A stretch of DNA of 5,269 bases from Oscillospiraceae bacterium (GCA_902802215.1 CADCLH010000137.1:1-5269), one strand, 5' to 3'. Positions 1 through 5,209 are shown, counted from the stretch's first letter. The notes: a model not told the origin generated them from the sequence alone. Numbers and translations are program-made.

Positions 1-1331
1 TCGACGTGCTTCGTCCGCGGGAACAGATCGAAGGCCGTCGCCTCGCGCAGCGTGTAGCCGAGCGCGGAGAAGCGCAGCACGTCGCGCGCGAGCGTCGAGG
101 GCTCGCAGGAGACGTAGACCACGCGCTCCGGAGCCATGGAACAGACGGCGCGGACCGCATCCTCCCGCATGCCCTTGCGCGGCGGATCGACGACCACGAC
201 TTTGGGGCGCAGACCGCGTGCTGCGAGCGTCTGCGCCGCCTCGCCCGCGTCGGCGCAAATGAATTCCGCATTCTCAACGCCGTTGGCCGCGGCGTTCGCC
301 CGGGCGTTTTCGACGGCCTCGGGCACGATCTCCGCGCCGATGACCCGCCCGGCCCTGCGGGCGAGGCACAGGCTGATCGTCCCGGCCCCGCAGTAGAGGT
401 CGAAGGCCAGCTCGTCCGGGCTGAGCGCCGCGTATGCCAGAGCCTTGTCATACAGCCGCTCGGCCTGCGGCGGATTGACCTGAAAGAAGGCCTGCGGCGC
501 GATGTCGAAGACGAAGCCGCAGAGCGTATCCGTGATATGCCCCTTGCCCCAGAGCGTATAAAAATCCCCGGCGAGCACGGTGTTCCCCGCGCTCTTGTTC
601 ACGTTCAGCACGATCCCGGTCAGCTCCGGGCAGGCGCTGCGCAGAGCGTCGACCAGCGCCCCGGTCAGCTCGCCGAAGCCGCGCCGCGCAACAATGCACA
701 GCAGGCGGTCCGCGCTTTTGACGGCGCGGCGGCAGAAGACGTGCCGCACGACGCCGCGCCCGGTCGCCTCGTCATAGGCGGGGATGGCGTGCGCGTTCAT
801 AAAGTCCGTGAGCGCACGGGCCGCGCGGTGCGTCAGCCCGTCCTGGAGCAGGCAGCGCTCGACCGGGATCAGCTCGTGGCTGCGCTCCCGGAAAAAGCCG
901 GAGACGGCGCGTCCGTCCTGCTCTCCCACGGCGAGGATGCCCTTGTTGCGGTAGCCTTCGGTCTGCGCGCTCCCGACGATTTCGGAGGCGGTCACGTCCT
1001 GCTTCCCGATCCGCGTGAGCGCGTCGTTGACCTTCCGGAGCTTGAAGCGCAGCTCCTCCTCATAGCTCATATGACGGCAGTCGCAGCCGCCGCAGCGGCC
1101 GTAGCAGGCGCAGTCGGAGGCGACGCGGGCGGGGGAGGGGACGAGCAGCTTTTCGCCGCGCCCGTAGGCGAAGCTCGCGCCGGCCTTGACGATGCGGATC
1201 TCCCAGACCTCGCCCGGCAGCGCGCGCGGCACAAAGACCGCGCAGCCCTTCAGGTGCGCGACGCCCGCGGCGTCGGCGGAAAAGCCTTCGATCTCTGCGG
1301 CCGCGATTTCATTTTTTCTCAGCGATTCCAT
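1..1331 (-). CDS. rlmD: 23S rRNA (uracil-C5)-methyltransferase, RlmD/RlmCD (TrmA/RumA) family, C-terminus cut by window edge
   Basis: SAM-dependent enzyme that methylates C5 of a uridine in 23S rRNA (U1939 for E. coli RlmD; U747 and U1939 for B. subtilis RlmCD). I translated the minus strand: 443 residues are visible. Residues about 6-62 resemble a TRAM RNA-binding domain (EIEGFSADAAGVAH, VFVPRALPGE). A [4Fe-4S] cluster motif follows, C74-x5-C80-x2-C83 with C160 as likely fourth ligand; C76 and C85 are extra cysteines. The methyltransferase part has FFQVN (282-286), the SAM loop DLYCGAGTISL (311-321), DPPRKG (382-387) and the nucleophile C409 in SCEPSTLARD. The frame runs off the left edge after FPRTKHV, exactly where the family's catalytic Glu is expected; the next two bases are GA, fitting Glu. 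An in-frame ATG at 1343 is an alternative start, but it lies inside the predicted -10 box. Neither start has a good ribosome binding site. Family assignment is firm; the target uridine is inferred. Confidence 0.95.
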   Translation of the reverse strand, partial: MESLRKNEIAAAEIEGFSADAAGVAHLKGCAVFVPRALPGEVWEIRIVKAGASFAYGRGEKLLVPSPARVASDCACYGRCGGCDCRHMSYEEELRFKLRKVNDALTRIGKQDVTASEIVGSAQTEGYRNKGILAVGEQDGRAVSGFFRERSHELIPVERCLLQDGLTHRAARALTDFMNAHAIPAYDEATGRGVVRHVFCRRAVKSADRLLCIVARRGFGELTGALVDALRSACPELTGIVLNVNKSAGNTVLAGDFYTLWGKGHITDTLCGFVFDIAPQAFFQVNPPQAERLYDKALAYAALSPDELAFDLYCGAGTISLCLARRAGRVIGAEIVPEAVENARANAAANGVENAEFICADAGEAAQTLAARGLRPKVVVVDPPRKGMREDAVRAVCSMAPERVVYVSCEPSTLARDVLRFSALGYTLREATAFDLFPRTKHV

Positions 1332-1338
1332 ATTCTTT

Positions 1339-1367
1339 ATCATAACATATACGGTCGAAGAAGGCAA
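1339..1367 (-). promoter_or_regulatory. Extended -10 sigma-A promoter for the rlmD-like gene
   Basis: On the minus strand, TTGCCT (1367-1362) is followed after 17 bases by TATGAT (1344-1339), with a TG one base upstream of the -10 (1347-1346), giving TGnTATGAT. Box quality, spacing and the extended -10 all fit a housekeeping promoter. Transcription should start near 1332-1334, zero to three bases before the ATG at 1331. This supports the 1331 start over 1343 and suggests a leaderless or nearly leaderless mRNA. Confidence 0.6.
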
Positions 1368-1414
1368 AACTTTTTGAATAATCTTGCGCCGAATGCAGAC
1401 ACTATCTTCGTCTG

Positions 1415-1424
1415 AAAAAGGAGG
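1415..1424 (+). promoter_or_regulatory. Ribosome binding site that decides the lipoprotein start
   Basis: AAAAAGGAGG contains a perfect AGGAGG (1419-1424). It directly abuts the ATG at 1425 but lies 6 bases before the ATG at 1431, so 1431 is the sensible start. Confidence 0.85.
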
Positions 1425-1430
1425 ATGAAG

Positions 1431-1700
1431 ATGAAGAGATCATTTGTCTGTCTTTTGCTTGTTTTGTCGCTGGCTCTGCTGCTTGTCGGCTGCGGCAGGG
1501 CGTCCGACGGCGTCGTCGGAAGCTCTCCCGCCCCGATCGGAGCTACGCCCGCGCTGCCCGTGCCGAGCGCCGAGGTCAGCATGGCTCCGGTGCCGGGCGA
1601 GACCATGAGGCCGCGCGGCGACTCCGCCGCCGGGACGAACGTCGATCCGGGAACGAGCGCTTCCCCGAGCCCGGACAGCGAAATGCAGAGAGACAGGTAA
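1431..1700 (+). CDS. Small Pro/Ser/Ala-rich lipoprotein of unknown function
   Basis: 89 residues from the ATG at 1431; the in-frame ATG at 1425 lies against the AGGAGG and is unlikely to be used. Residues 1-21 form a classic lipoprotein signal peptide: MKR, a hydrophobic core (FVCLLLVLSLALLL) and the lipobox LVGC with Cys21, predicting diacylglycerol attachment, cleavage by signal peptidase II, and anchoring to the outer face of the cytoplasmic membrane. The mature part (about 68 residues) is low-complexity, rich in Pro, Ser, Ala and Gly (SPAPIGATPALPVPSAE, SASPSPDSE), with no recognisable domain; it looks disordered. It is divergent from the methyltransferase gene and followed by hairpins at 1709-1773. 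I do not recognise a family. Function could be a surface spacer or a small envelope stress protein, but nothing in the sequence decides this. Confidence 0.85.
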   Translation: MKRSFVCLLLVLSLALLLVGCGRASDGVVGSSPAPIGATPALPVPSAEVSMAPVPGETMRPRGDSAAGTNVDPGTSASPSPDSEMQRDR

Positions 1701-1708
1701 AGGCGCAC

Positions 1709-1735
1709 AGCCGCCGTCCGTTCGGGACGGCGGCT
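1709..1735 (+). terminator. GC-rich hairpin after the lipoprotein gene, probable terminator without a good T-run
   Basis: AGCCGCCGTCC (1709-1719) pairs perfectly with GGACGGCGGCT (1725-1735) around the loop GTTCG, starting 9 bases after the stop codon. What follows is CCGCTTGTC, not a T-run, so on its own it is a poor intrinsic terminator. The related hairpin at 1944-1970 is followed by CCG and six T. The T-run here may have been interrupted by the element that starts at 1741. Confidence 0.55.
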
Positions 1736-1741
1736 CCGCTT

Positions 1742-1773
1742 GTCAAAAAAGTCCCTTAGGGGACTTTTTTGAC
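1742..1773. terminator. Perfect bidirectional terminator-like hairpin
   Basis: The 14-base arm GTCAAAAAAGTCCC (1742-1755) pairs perfectly with GGGACTTTTTTGAC (1760-1773) around the loop TTAG. A GC core flanked by A6 on one side and T6 on the other can terminate transcription on both strands. It probably backs up the weaker hairpin at 1709-1735 for the lipoprotein gene. It also forms the left end of the 1741-1938 element. Confidence 0.7.
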
Positions 1774-1781
1774 TGCGCTTT

Positions 1782-1857
1782 CCCGCCGAGCATTTTGGCC
1801 GTACACAAAATGCTGTTTTCGAAAAGCCCTGCAAAAACAGGCTTTTCGAGCGGCGGG
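1782..1857. other. Compact three-way-junction fold inside the intergenic element
   Basis: A closing stem CCCGCCG (1782-1788) / CGGCGGG (1851-1857) encloses two hairpins. The first is AGCATTTT (1789-1796) / AAAATGCT (1807-1814). The second is TCGAAAAGCCCTG (1819-1831) / CAGGCTTTTCGA (1838-1849), with one bulged C and loop CAAAAA. The junction linkers are only 0, 4 and 1 bases. All stems are Watson-Crick. The fold is read from the sequence; whether it acts as RNA or only as a DNA palindrome is unknown. Confidence 0.6.
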
Positions 1858-1865
1858 CTATTGTA

Positions 1866-1891
1866 CTCGAGGCGGGCCTTGCCCCCTCGAG
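1866..1891. other. Bulged GC hairpin inside the intergenic element
   Basis: CTCGAGG (1866-1872) pairs with CCTCGAG (1885-1891), continued by GGGC (1874-1877) / GCCC (1881-1884) around the loop CTT, with C1873 bulged. No T-run follows, so it is not a terminator. It appears to be part of the 1741-1938 structured repeat. Confidence 0.5.
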
Positions 1892-1943
1892 CTCCCCTGC
1901 TGCTCTGTCATCTGACGCTGCGGCGAGGTTTTTTGACAGTCTC

Positions 1944-1979
1944 AGCCGCGCACCGATCCGGTGCGCGGCTCCGTTTTTT
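1944..1979 (+). terminator. Strong intrinsic (Rho-independent) terminator upstream of the HD-domain gene
   Basis: A 12-bp perfect stem AGCCGCGCACCG (1944-1955) / CGGTGCGCGGCT (1959-1970), loop ATC, is followed by CCG and six T (1974-1979). Its orientation ends plus-strand transcripts, so it isolates the HD-gene promoter from any read-through of the lipoprotein unit and the structured element. Its ends (AGCCGC and GCGGCTCCG) resemble those of the hairpin at 1709-1735. Confidence 0.85.
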
Positions 1980-1980
1980 G

Positions 1981-2009
1981 TTGCAATCGTCCCCGCCGCG
2001 TATTATAAT
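1981..2009 (+). promoter_or_regulatory. Sigma-A promoter of the HD-domain / zinc-ribbon operon
   Basis: TTGCAA (1981-1986), a 17-base spacer and a consensus TATAAT (2004-2009) lie immediately after the terminator. The predicted transcript start is about 2016, giving a leader of about 36 bases that includes AGGGAGG (2038-2044), 7 bases before the ATG at 2052. Confidence 0.8.
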
Positions 2010-2051
2010 CAAAAGCAACGTAGACATAACACAATACAGGGAGGCCGTACC

Positions 2052-2594
2052 ATGAGCTACATACCCACCGTCGAGCAGGCCAGGGAGCTGGTCATGCGCT
2101 ACAACAAGGAGCCGTTCCATCTTCAGCACGCCGAGACCGTCTCCAAGGTCATGGGCGAGATCGCCAAGCGCTATGACCCGGACAACGTGGAGTTCTGGGC
2201 TGCGGTCGGCATGCTCCACGACATCGACTTTGAGCTCTGGCCAGAGCAGCACTGCGTCAAGGCCAACGAGCTGCTGCACGAGCTGGACGTGGACGAGGAC
2301 GTGATCCACGCCGTCGTGAGCCACGGCTACGGCATCTGCTCGGATGTGGAGCCGGTCAAGTACATGGAGAAGATGCTTTTCGCGGTCGACGAGCTGACGG
2401 GCCTGATCGGGGCCGCCGCGCTGATGCGGCCGACGGGCATCTCGGACATGGAGCCGAAGTCCGTCGTCAAGAAATTCAAGGACAAGAAATTCGCCGCGGG
2501 CTGCTCCCGCGACGTGATCCGCAAGGGCGCCGAGATGCTCGGCATGGAGCTCAACGAGCTGATCGCGCTGACCCTTGACGCGATGCGCGCGTGA
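2052..2594 (+). CDS. HD-domain metal-dependent phosphohydrolase-like protein
   Basis: 180 residues, started at the ATG preceded by AGGGAGG with a 7-base spacer. The HD-superfamily signature is in order: H26 (LQHAETV), H56-D57 (MLHDIDFE), H91 (VVSHGYGI) and D113 (AVDELTGLI), which would bind one or two divalent metals. The HD core fills residues about 20-120. The C-terminal part (PKSVVKKFKDKKFAAGCSRDVI, then GAEMLGMELNEL) resembles, from memory, a widespread Clostridia family of about 180-190 residues annotated only as an HD-domain protein, so the gene looks full length. There is no signal peptide or membrane segment, so it is cytoplasmic. Members of this superfamily hydrolyse phosphate esters, often of nucleotides; the substrate here is not known. 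It is the first gene of a probable operon with the zinc-ribbon gene 53 bases downstream. It is not an HD-GYP protein: the HHExxDGxGYP signature is absent. Confidence 0.9.
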   Translation: MSYIPTVEQARELVMRYNKEPFHLQHAETVSKVMGEIAKRYDPDNVEFWAAVGMLHDIDFELWPEQHCVKANELLHELDVDEDVIHAVVSHGYGICSDVEPVKYMEKMLFAVDELTGLIGAAALMRPTGISDMEPKSVVKKFKDKKFAAGCSRDVIRKGAEMLGMELNELIALTLDAMRA

Positions 2595-2647
2595 AGCTTT
2601 GCCCGTTCCGGAAGAAGACCGACTCCGCTCGATGAGGTGAGACGACG

Positions 2648-3841
2648 ATGAAATGCGCAGCCTGCGGCACAGAACTGGAGAGAGACGCCAAATTCTGCCA
2701 TATCTGCGGACAACCCGCGCCGGCGCAGGCGCCGGAGGAGAGCAGCTTCTGCCCGCGCTGCGGCGCGAGGCTGCCGAAGCTTTGCGTCTTCTGCCCCCGC
2801 TGCGGTGTCGCGCTTTCCGACGTCTCGCCCCGGCGGGAGCCGATACCCGCCGCCGCCGCACCGGCGCCCGCGGCGCGCGCCGCAGCCCCGGTCCGGCAGA
2901 CGGAGCCCTCTCCCGCGCCGAAGAAAAAGACAAAGAAGCGGCAGCGCGCGCCCATCGGCGGCATCCTGCTCGCGCTGTTGATCCTCGCGCTGATCTTCGG
3001 GTGCCTGGGCGCCGTGCTGTATGTGGAGGCCACCATGCGCGGCCAGACCATGAAGGAGTACGTCGTCGCCTTCGTCCACGGGGAACCGGAGGCCGGCGAG
3101 GCCAGATGGAGCGATCTGGACAAACCGGGCGCGTCGGCCGCGCCCGCGTCCGAACAGATCGACAGCGCGCAGGACGGGATTTTGACGAAGGACGTCTGCG
3201 CGATCTATCTGGACCTGCTGCAAAGCAGGCAGGCGGAGATCGAGCGCTATGACTGGCAGCAGACGGGCACCGATATGCCGACCCGGCAGGTCGTGCTCTG
3301 CGACGTCTGGGGCGACATCCTGCCGGAGCTGATCTGGGTGGAGGCGACGGACGACGAAAACGTCAGAGCCGCCACGCTCAACATCGCCGGGATCCGGGAC
3401 GGCTCCGCCGTGATCCTCAGCTCGCAGAGCTGGGACGTTCAGGCGGGCGGCGGCTTCCACTACTATCTGTTCCAGGAGCAGGACAGCAAGACGCTCTATG
3501 CCTTTTCGGCCTGCGGCGAGGAGACCTGGACCCAGCGCTATTCGTCCTATGCCGAGCGGGACGGCGGTCTCGCGGCGGACGAGCTGCTCACGTTCGTGAC
3601 GGCCTGGGACCCGGAGAGCGGCCTGGAGACCCGCAGCTATGCCAAGGAGGGCGGGGAGATCTCCGGAGAGGAGTGGCTCGCCGCGGTCGGGAGCCTTCAG
3701 GCGGGAACAAGGGGCGTGCTGATGTACAGCTCGCAGGCGGGGGACTTCGTATCGGACTATGTCTCGCAGAACGGCTGTCCCGCCATGACCTGCGCCGGGG
3801 CGATCCTGCTTCTGACGGAGTGTCTCGAAGCGGTTTCCTGA
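2648..3841 (+). CDS. Double zinc-ribbon, single-pass membrane protein with extracytoplasmic domain
   Basis: 397 residues from the ATG at 2648, with AGGTGAG (2635-2641) 6 bases upstream. Two zinc ribbons lie at the N-terminus: C3-x2-C6 with C17-x2-C20, and C35-x2-C38 with C49-x2-C52 (C46 is extra). An Ala/Pro linker (about 60-91) and a basic patch KKKTKKRQR (92-100) come before one membrane helix (about 103-126). By the positive-inside rule the ribbons face the cytoplasm and the remaining 270 residues are outside. The outer domain has VVLCDVWGDILPELIWVEA (215-233), like the 'D-x-x-GDG-x-PEL' phrase common in extracellular domains of Clostridia zinc-ribbon proteins, though the usual Asp-rich loop is degenerate. 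No catalytic motif is recognised. It probably shares a transcript with the HD-domain gene. The function may be envelope sensing or protein interaction, which is inference only. No convincing terminator follows it. Confidence 0.9.
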   Translation: MKCAACGTELERDAKFCHICGQPAPAQAPEESSFCPRCGARLPKLCVFCPRCGVALSDVSPRREPIPAAAAPAPAARAAAPVRQTEPSPAPKKKTKKRQRAPIGGILLALLILALIFGCLGAVLYVEATMRGQTMKEYVVAFVHGEPEAGEARWSDLDKPGASAAPASEQIDSAQDGILTKDVCAIYLDLLQSRQAEIERYDWQQTGTDMPTRQVVLCDVWGDILPELIWVEATDDENVRAATLNIAGIRDGSAVILSSQSWDVQAGGGFHYYLFQEQDSKTLYAFSACGEETWTQRYSSYAERDGGLAADELLTFVTAWDPESGLETRSYAKEGGEISGEEWLAAVGSLQAGTRGVLMYSSQAGDFVSDYVSQNGCPAMTCAGAILLLTECLEAVS

Positions 3842-3885
3842 GTGCGGGGGCAACAAAAATTTTTCGGGATTTCGACAATTCGCTG

Positions 3886-3914
3886 TTGATTCTGCCCCGC
3901 TTCTTTTGTATAAT
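3886..3914 (+). promoter_or_regulatory. Sigma-A promoter of the GGDEF gene
   Basis: TTGATT (3886-3891), exactly 17 bases, then a consensus TATAAT (3909-3914). The start of transcription should be about 3920-3922, so the leader to the ATG at 3938 is only about 17 bases. This gives the GGDEF gene its own transcription, apart from the operon upstream. Confidence 0.8.
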
Positions 3915-3937
3915 ATATTAAAGTTTCATGTGGTATT

Positions 3938-5008
3938 ATGGCCATCAAACAGGATTCTTTTCGGAGTGCTGGGTGCGGGATGAAGCTTTTAAAGGATTTC
4001 TTCAGGCAAAAGGTCCCCAGGACGAACGGGGAGACAATTACATATTATCAGCAGTCCATGGAGCTCAACGAACGCCTGTTCGGGTTCTACATCCTGTTGT
4101 CGTTCCTGCTGCTGTCCGTGACGCTCAAGCGCTTTTTCTGGATGCCGATCCTCGTTCTGGGCGCCGTGCTGGTGAAGCACGCCTACCGTCGGAAGATCTC
4201 CATCCGGGTGAACCTCCTGTTGCACACGCTGATCGTGCTGATCTGGAGCGGCTGGTACGTGAAGACCTTCGGCTGGGGCCAGGGCGGGCAGCACATGCTG
4301 ATCGTGCTGGTGCTGCTCAGCTTCTTCTCGGTGTATGAGCCGCCGCTGGTCAAGACGCTGTATTTCCTCGGCGTGCTGGCCGCGCGGATGGCGCTGCACG
4401 GCTATGCCGTCACGAGGGACCCGATCGTGGAGATCCTTCCGCAGCAGAGCTTCTGGCTGCAGCTGCTCAACTCGGTCACGATGCTCGTGCTTTTAGCGGG
4501 CTGCTCGATCATCTACAGCAGCAACCTGCAGGAGACGGAGCGCAAGCTCCTTCTGCACAACGAGCAGCTTCAGCAGATGAGCGAGATGAAGCGCTTCGTG
4601 CAGGAGAATCCGGCGGAGATGTACTGCGTGGCCATCGCGGACATCGACTTCTTCAAGCGCGTGAACGACACTTACGGCCACAACTGCGGGGACTATGTGC
4701 TCTGTCAGCTCGCGGCGCTGTTCATGCAGAAAAGCATCGGGCAGTATTCGGTCGCCCGCTGGGGCGGGGAGGAGTTCTGCTTCTTCATCCCCGGCAAGAA
4801 CATCGACGACGCGGGCGCCATCATCACGGATGTCTGCCTGTCGGTCAAGCGGATGAAGCTCGAATTTGAGGAGCACAGCTTTTCCATCACGCTCACCGCC
4901 GGCGTGGAGGAGAGCGATTACCGCTCCACCCTGCCGGAGCTGATCGAGCGGGCCGACCACAAGCTCTACATGGGCAAGAAGAACGGCCGCGACCAGGTCG
5001 TGATCTGA
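3938..5008 (+). CDS. Six-TM membrane GGDEF protein, probable diguanylate cyclase with altered N-terminal GGDEF segment
   Basis: 356 residues. GGDEF domains join two GTP into cyclic di-GMP. About six membrane helices (roughly 48-64, 67-82, 92-108, 119-134, 140-157, 176-194) form a sensor-like module, followed by a short coiled coil (about 196-215) and the cyclase domain (about 228-356). Catalytic features are intact: D235 in DIDFFK, N243 in NDTYGH, D252 in GHNCGD, GGEEF (276-280), and the C-terminal KLYMGKKNGRDQV. Two departures stand out. The D-x-LTGLxNRR segment that normally joins coiled coil and domain is absent, the chain passing straight from LQQMSE to MKRFVQENP. The inhibitory RxxD site is IGQY (267-270), so standard product inhibition is not expected. 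The start is uncertain: the ATG at 3938 lacks a Shine-Dalgarno site, and the ATG at 3980 (MKLLKDFF) has only a distant GGAG, 13 bases upstream. A terminator follows at 5026-5060. Confidence 0.9.
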   Translation: MAIKQDSFRSAGCGMKLLKDFFRQKVPRTNGETITYYQQSMELNERLFGFYILLSFLLLSVTLKRFFWMPILVLGAVLVKHAYRRKISIRVNLLLHTLIVLIWSGWYVKTFGWGQGGQHMLIVLVLLSFFSVYEPPLVKTLYFLGVLAARMALHGYAVTRDPIVEILPQQSFWLQLLNSVTMLVLLAGCSIIYSSNLQETERKLLLHNEQLQQMSEMKRFVQENPAEMYCVAIADIDFFKRVNDTYGHNCGDYVLCQLAALFMQKSIGQYSVARWGGEEFCFFIPGKNIDDAGAIITDVCLSVKRMKLEFEEHSFSITLTAGVEESDYRSTLPELIERADHKLYMGKKNGRDQVVI

Positions 5009-5025
5009 ACAAAAAATTGATTTTT

Positions 5026-5060
5026 CAAAGAAAGCCGGGCATCTTGCCCGGCTTTCTTTG
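5026..5060. terminator. Perfect 15-bp terminator after the GGDEF gene
   Basis: CAAAGAAAGCCGGGC (5026-5040) pairs perfectly with GCCCGGCTTTCTTTG (5046-5060) around the loop ATCTT, starting 17 bases after the stop codon. The GC core with flanking A-rich and T-rich arms can work in both directions. Confidence 0.85.
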
Positions 5061-5062
5061 AC
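5030..5062 (+). repeat. Direct repeat, copy 1 (terminator half)
   Basis: The 33 bases at 5030-5062 recur at 5210-5242 with only two differences (C5035 to G5215, C5047 to T5227). The repeat covers most of the terminator plus the following AC. The two copies sit 180 bases apart, on either side of the palindrome at 5082-5183. Confidence 0.8.
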
Positions 5063-5081
5063 CGTAGACAAAGTCCGTCCA

Positions 5082-5183
5082 TGTCATTTCGAGCGAGCGT
5101 CAGCGAGTCGAGAAATCTCAAGCGTACGAAAACCCGACGCTTGAGATCCTTCGACTCCGGCTTCGCCTCCGCTCAGGATGACA
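5082..5183. repeat. 102-bp imperfect palindromic intergenic repeat (REP/MITE-like)
   Basis: The ends are TGTCAT (5082-5087) and ATGACA (5178-5183). The next arms match after mismatches (GAGCG against CGCTC, GTCGA against TCGAC). The centre is a perfect 11-bp stem ATCTCAAGCGT (5115-5125) / ACGCTTGAGAT (5137-5147) with an 11-base loop. The phrasing (TGTCAT, then GAGCGAGCG; CGCTCAGGATGACA) matches a style of interspersed palindrome I know from many bacterial intergenic regions, in which arms ending TGTCAT and ATGACA flank variable middles. No transposase is encoded. Type is inferred from structure; copy number is unknown. Confidence 0.7.
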
Positions 5184-5209
5184 AAAACCGGGGTTTGTCG
5201 ACAGCTTGA

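Larger units (their letters stand above)
1741..1938. repeat. Candidate MITE-like structured intergenic element with 10-bp terminal inverted repeats
   Basis: TGTCAAAAAA (1741-1750) and TTTTTTGACA (1929-1938) are perfect inverted repeats bounding 198 bases with no believable gene. Inside, in order, are a 14-bp perfect hairpin (1742-1773), a three-way junction (1782-1857) and a bulged hairpin (1866-1891). Almost all of 1742-1891 can be base-paired. The layout, with terminal inverted repeats, no ORF and dense internal pairing, fits a small non-autonomous mobile element or an interspersed structured repeat. No clear target-site duplication is visible at the edges, and copy number cannot be judged from one window. 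Confidence 0.5.

Noticed and set aside
6..1415. Long plus-strand open frame of 469 codons
   Set aside because: It is antisense to the methyltransferase gene, whose minus-strand translation carries clear TRAM, Fe-S, SAM and catalytic motifs. The plus-strand product is Arg/Ala-rich with no domain, a usual shadow in GC-rich DNA.
1340..1834. Minus-strand frame of 164 codons across the lipoprotein gene and its terminators
   Set aside because: It runs through terminator hairpins and antisense to a gene with a perfect Shine-Dalgarno site and lipobox; it has no motif of its own.
1782..1857. Three-way junction as a hammerhead ribozyme
   Set aside because: The junction linkers (0, 4 and 1 bases) lack the conserved CUGAUGA and GAAA core, so a hammerhead does not fit.
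1795..2055. Plus-strand frame of 86 codons inside the structured intergenic region
   Set aside because: It crosses the hairpins, a strong terminator and a promoter, has no ribosome binding site, and its composition follows the palindromes.
2300..2400. HD gene as an HD-GYP c-di-GMP phosphodiesterase partnering the GGDEF protein
   Set aside because: It has SHGYGI but not the HHExxDGxGYP signature, and the GGDEF gene has its own promoter; no c-di-GMP link is supported.
2327..3856. Long minus-strand open frame of 509 codons, plus one at 1908-2933
   Set aside because: Both lie antisense to the HD and zinc-ribbon genes, which have good ribosome binding sites and recognisable motifs. The antisense products are Arg/Ala/Gly-rich and without domains.
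3844..3900. Terminator for the zinc-ribbon gene from GCGGGG (3844-3849) and CCCCGC (3895-3900)
   Set aside because: The arms are only six bases and 45 bases apart, and the right arm lies within the promoter spacer of the next gene; likely chance.
5082..5183. CRISPR repeat or tRNA-like gene
   Set aside because: There is only one palindromic unit with no regular repeat-spacer array, and its arms do not give a cloverleaf with tRNA conserved bases.
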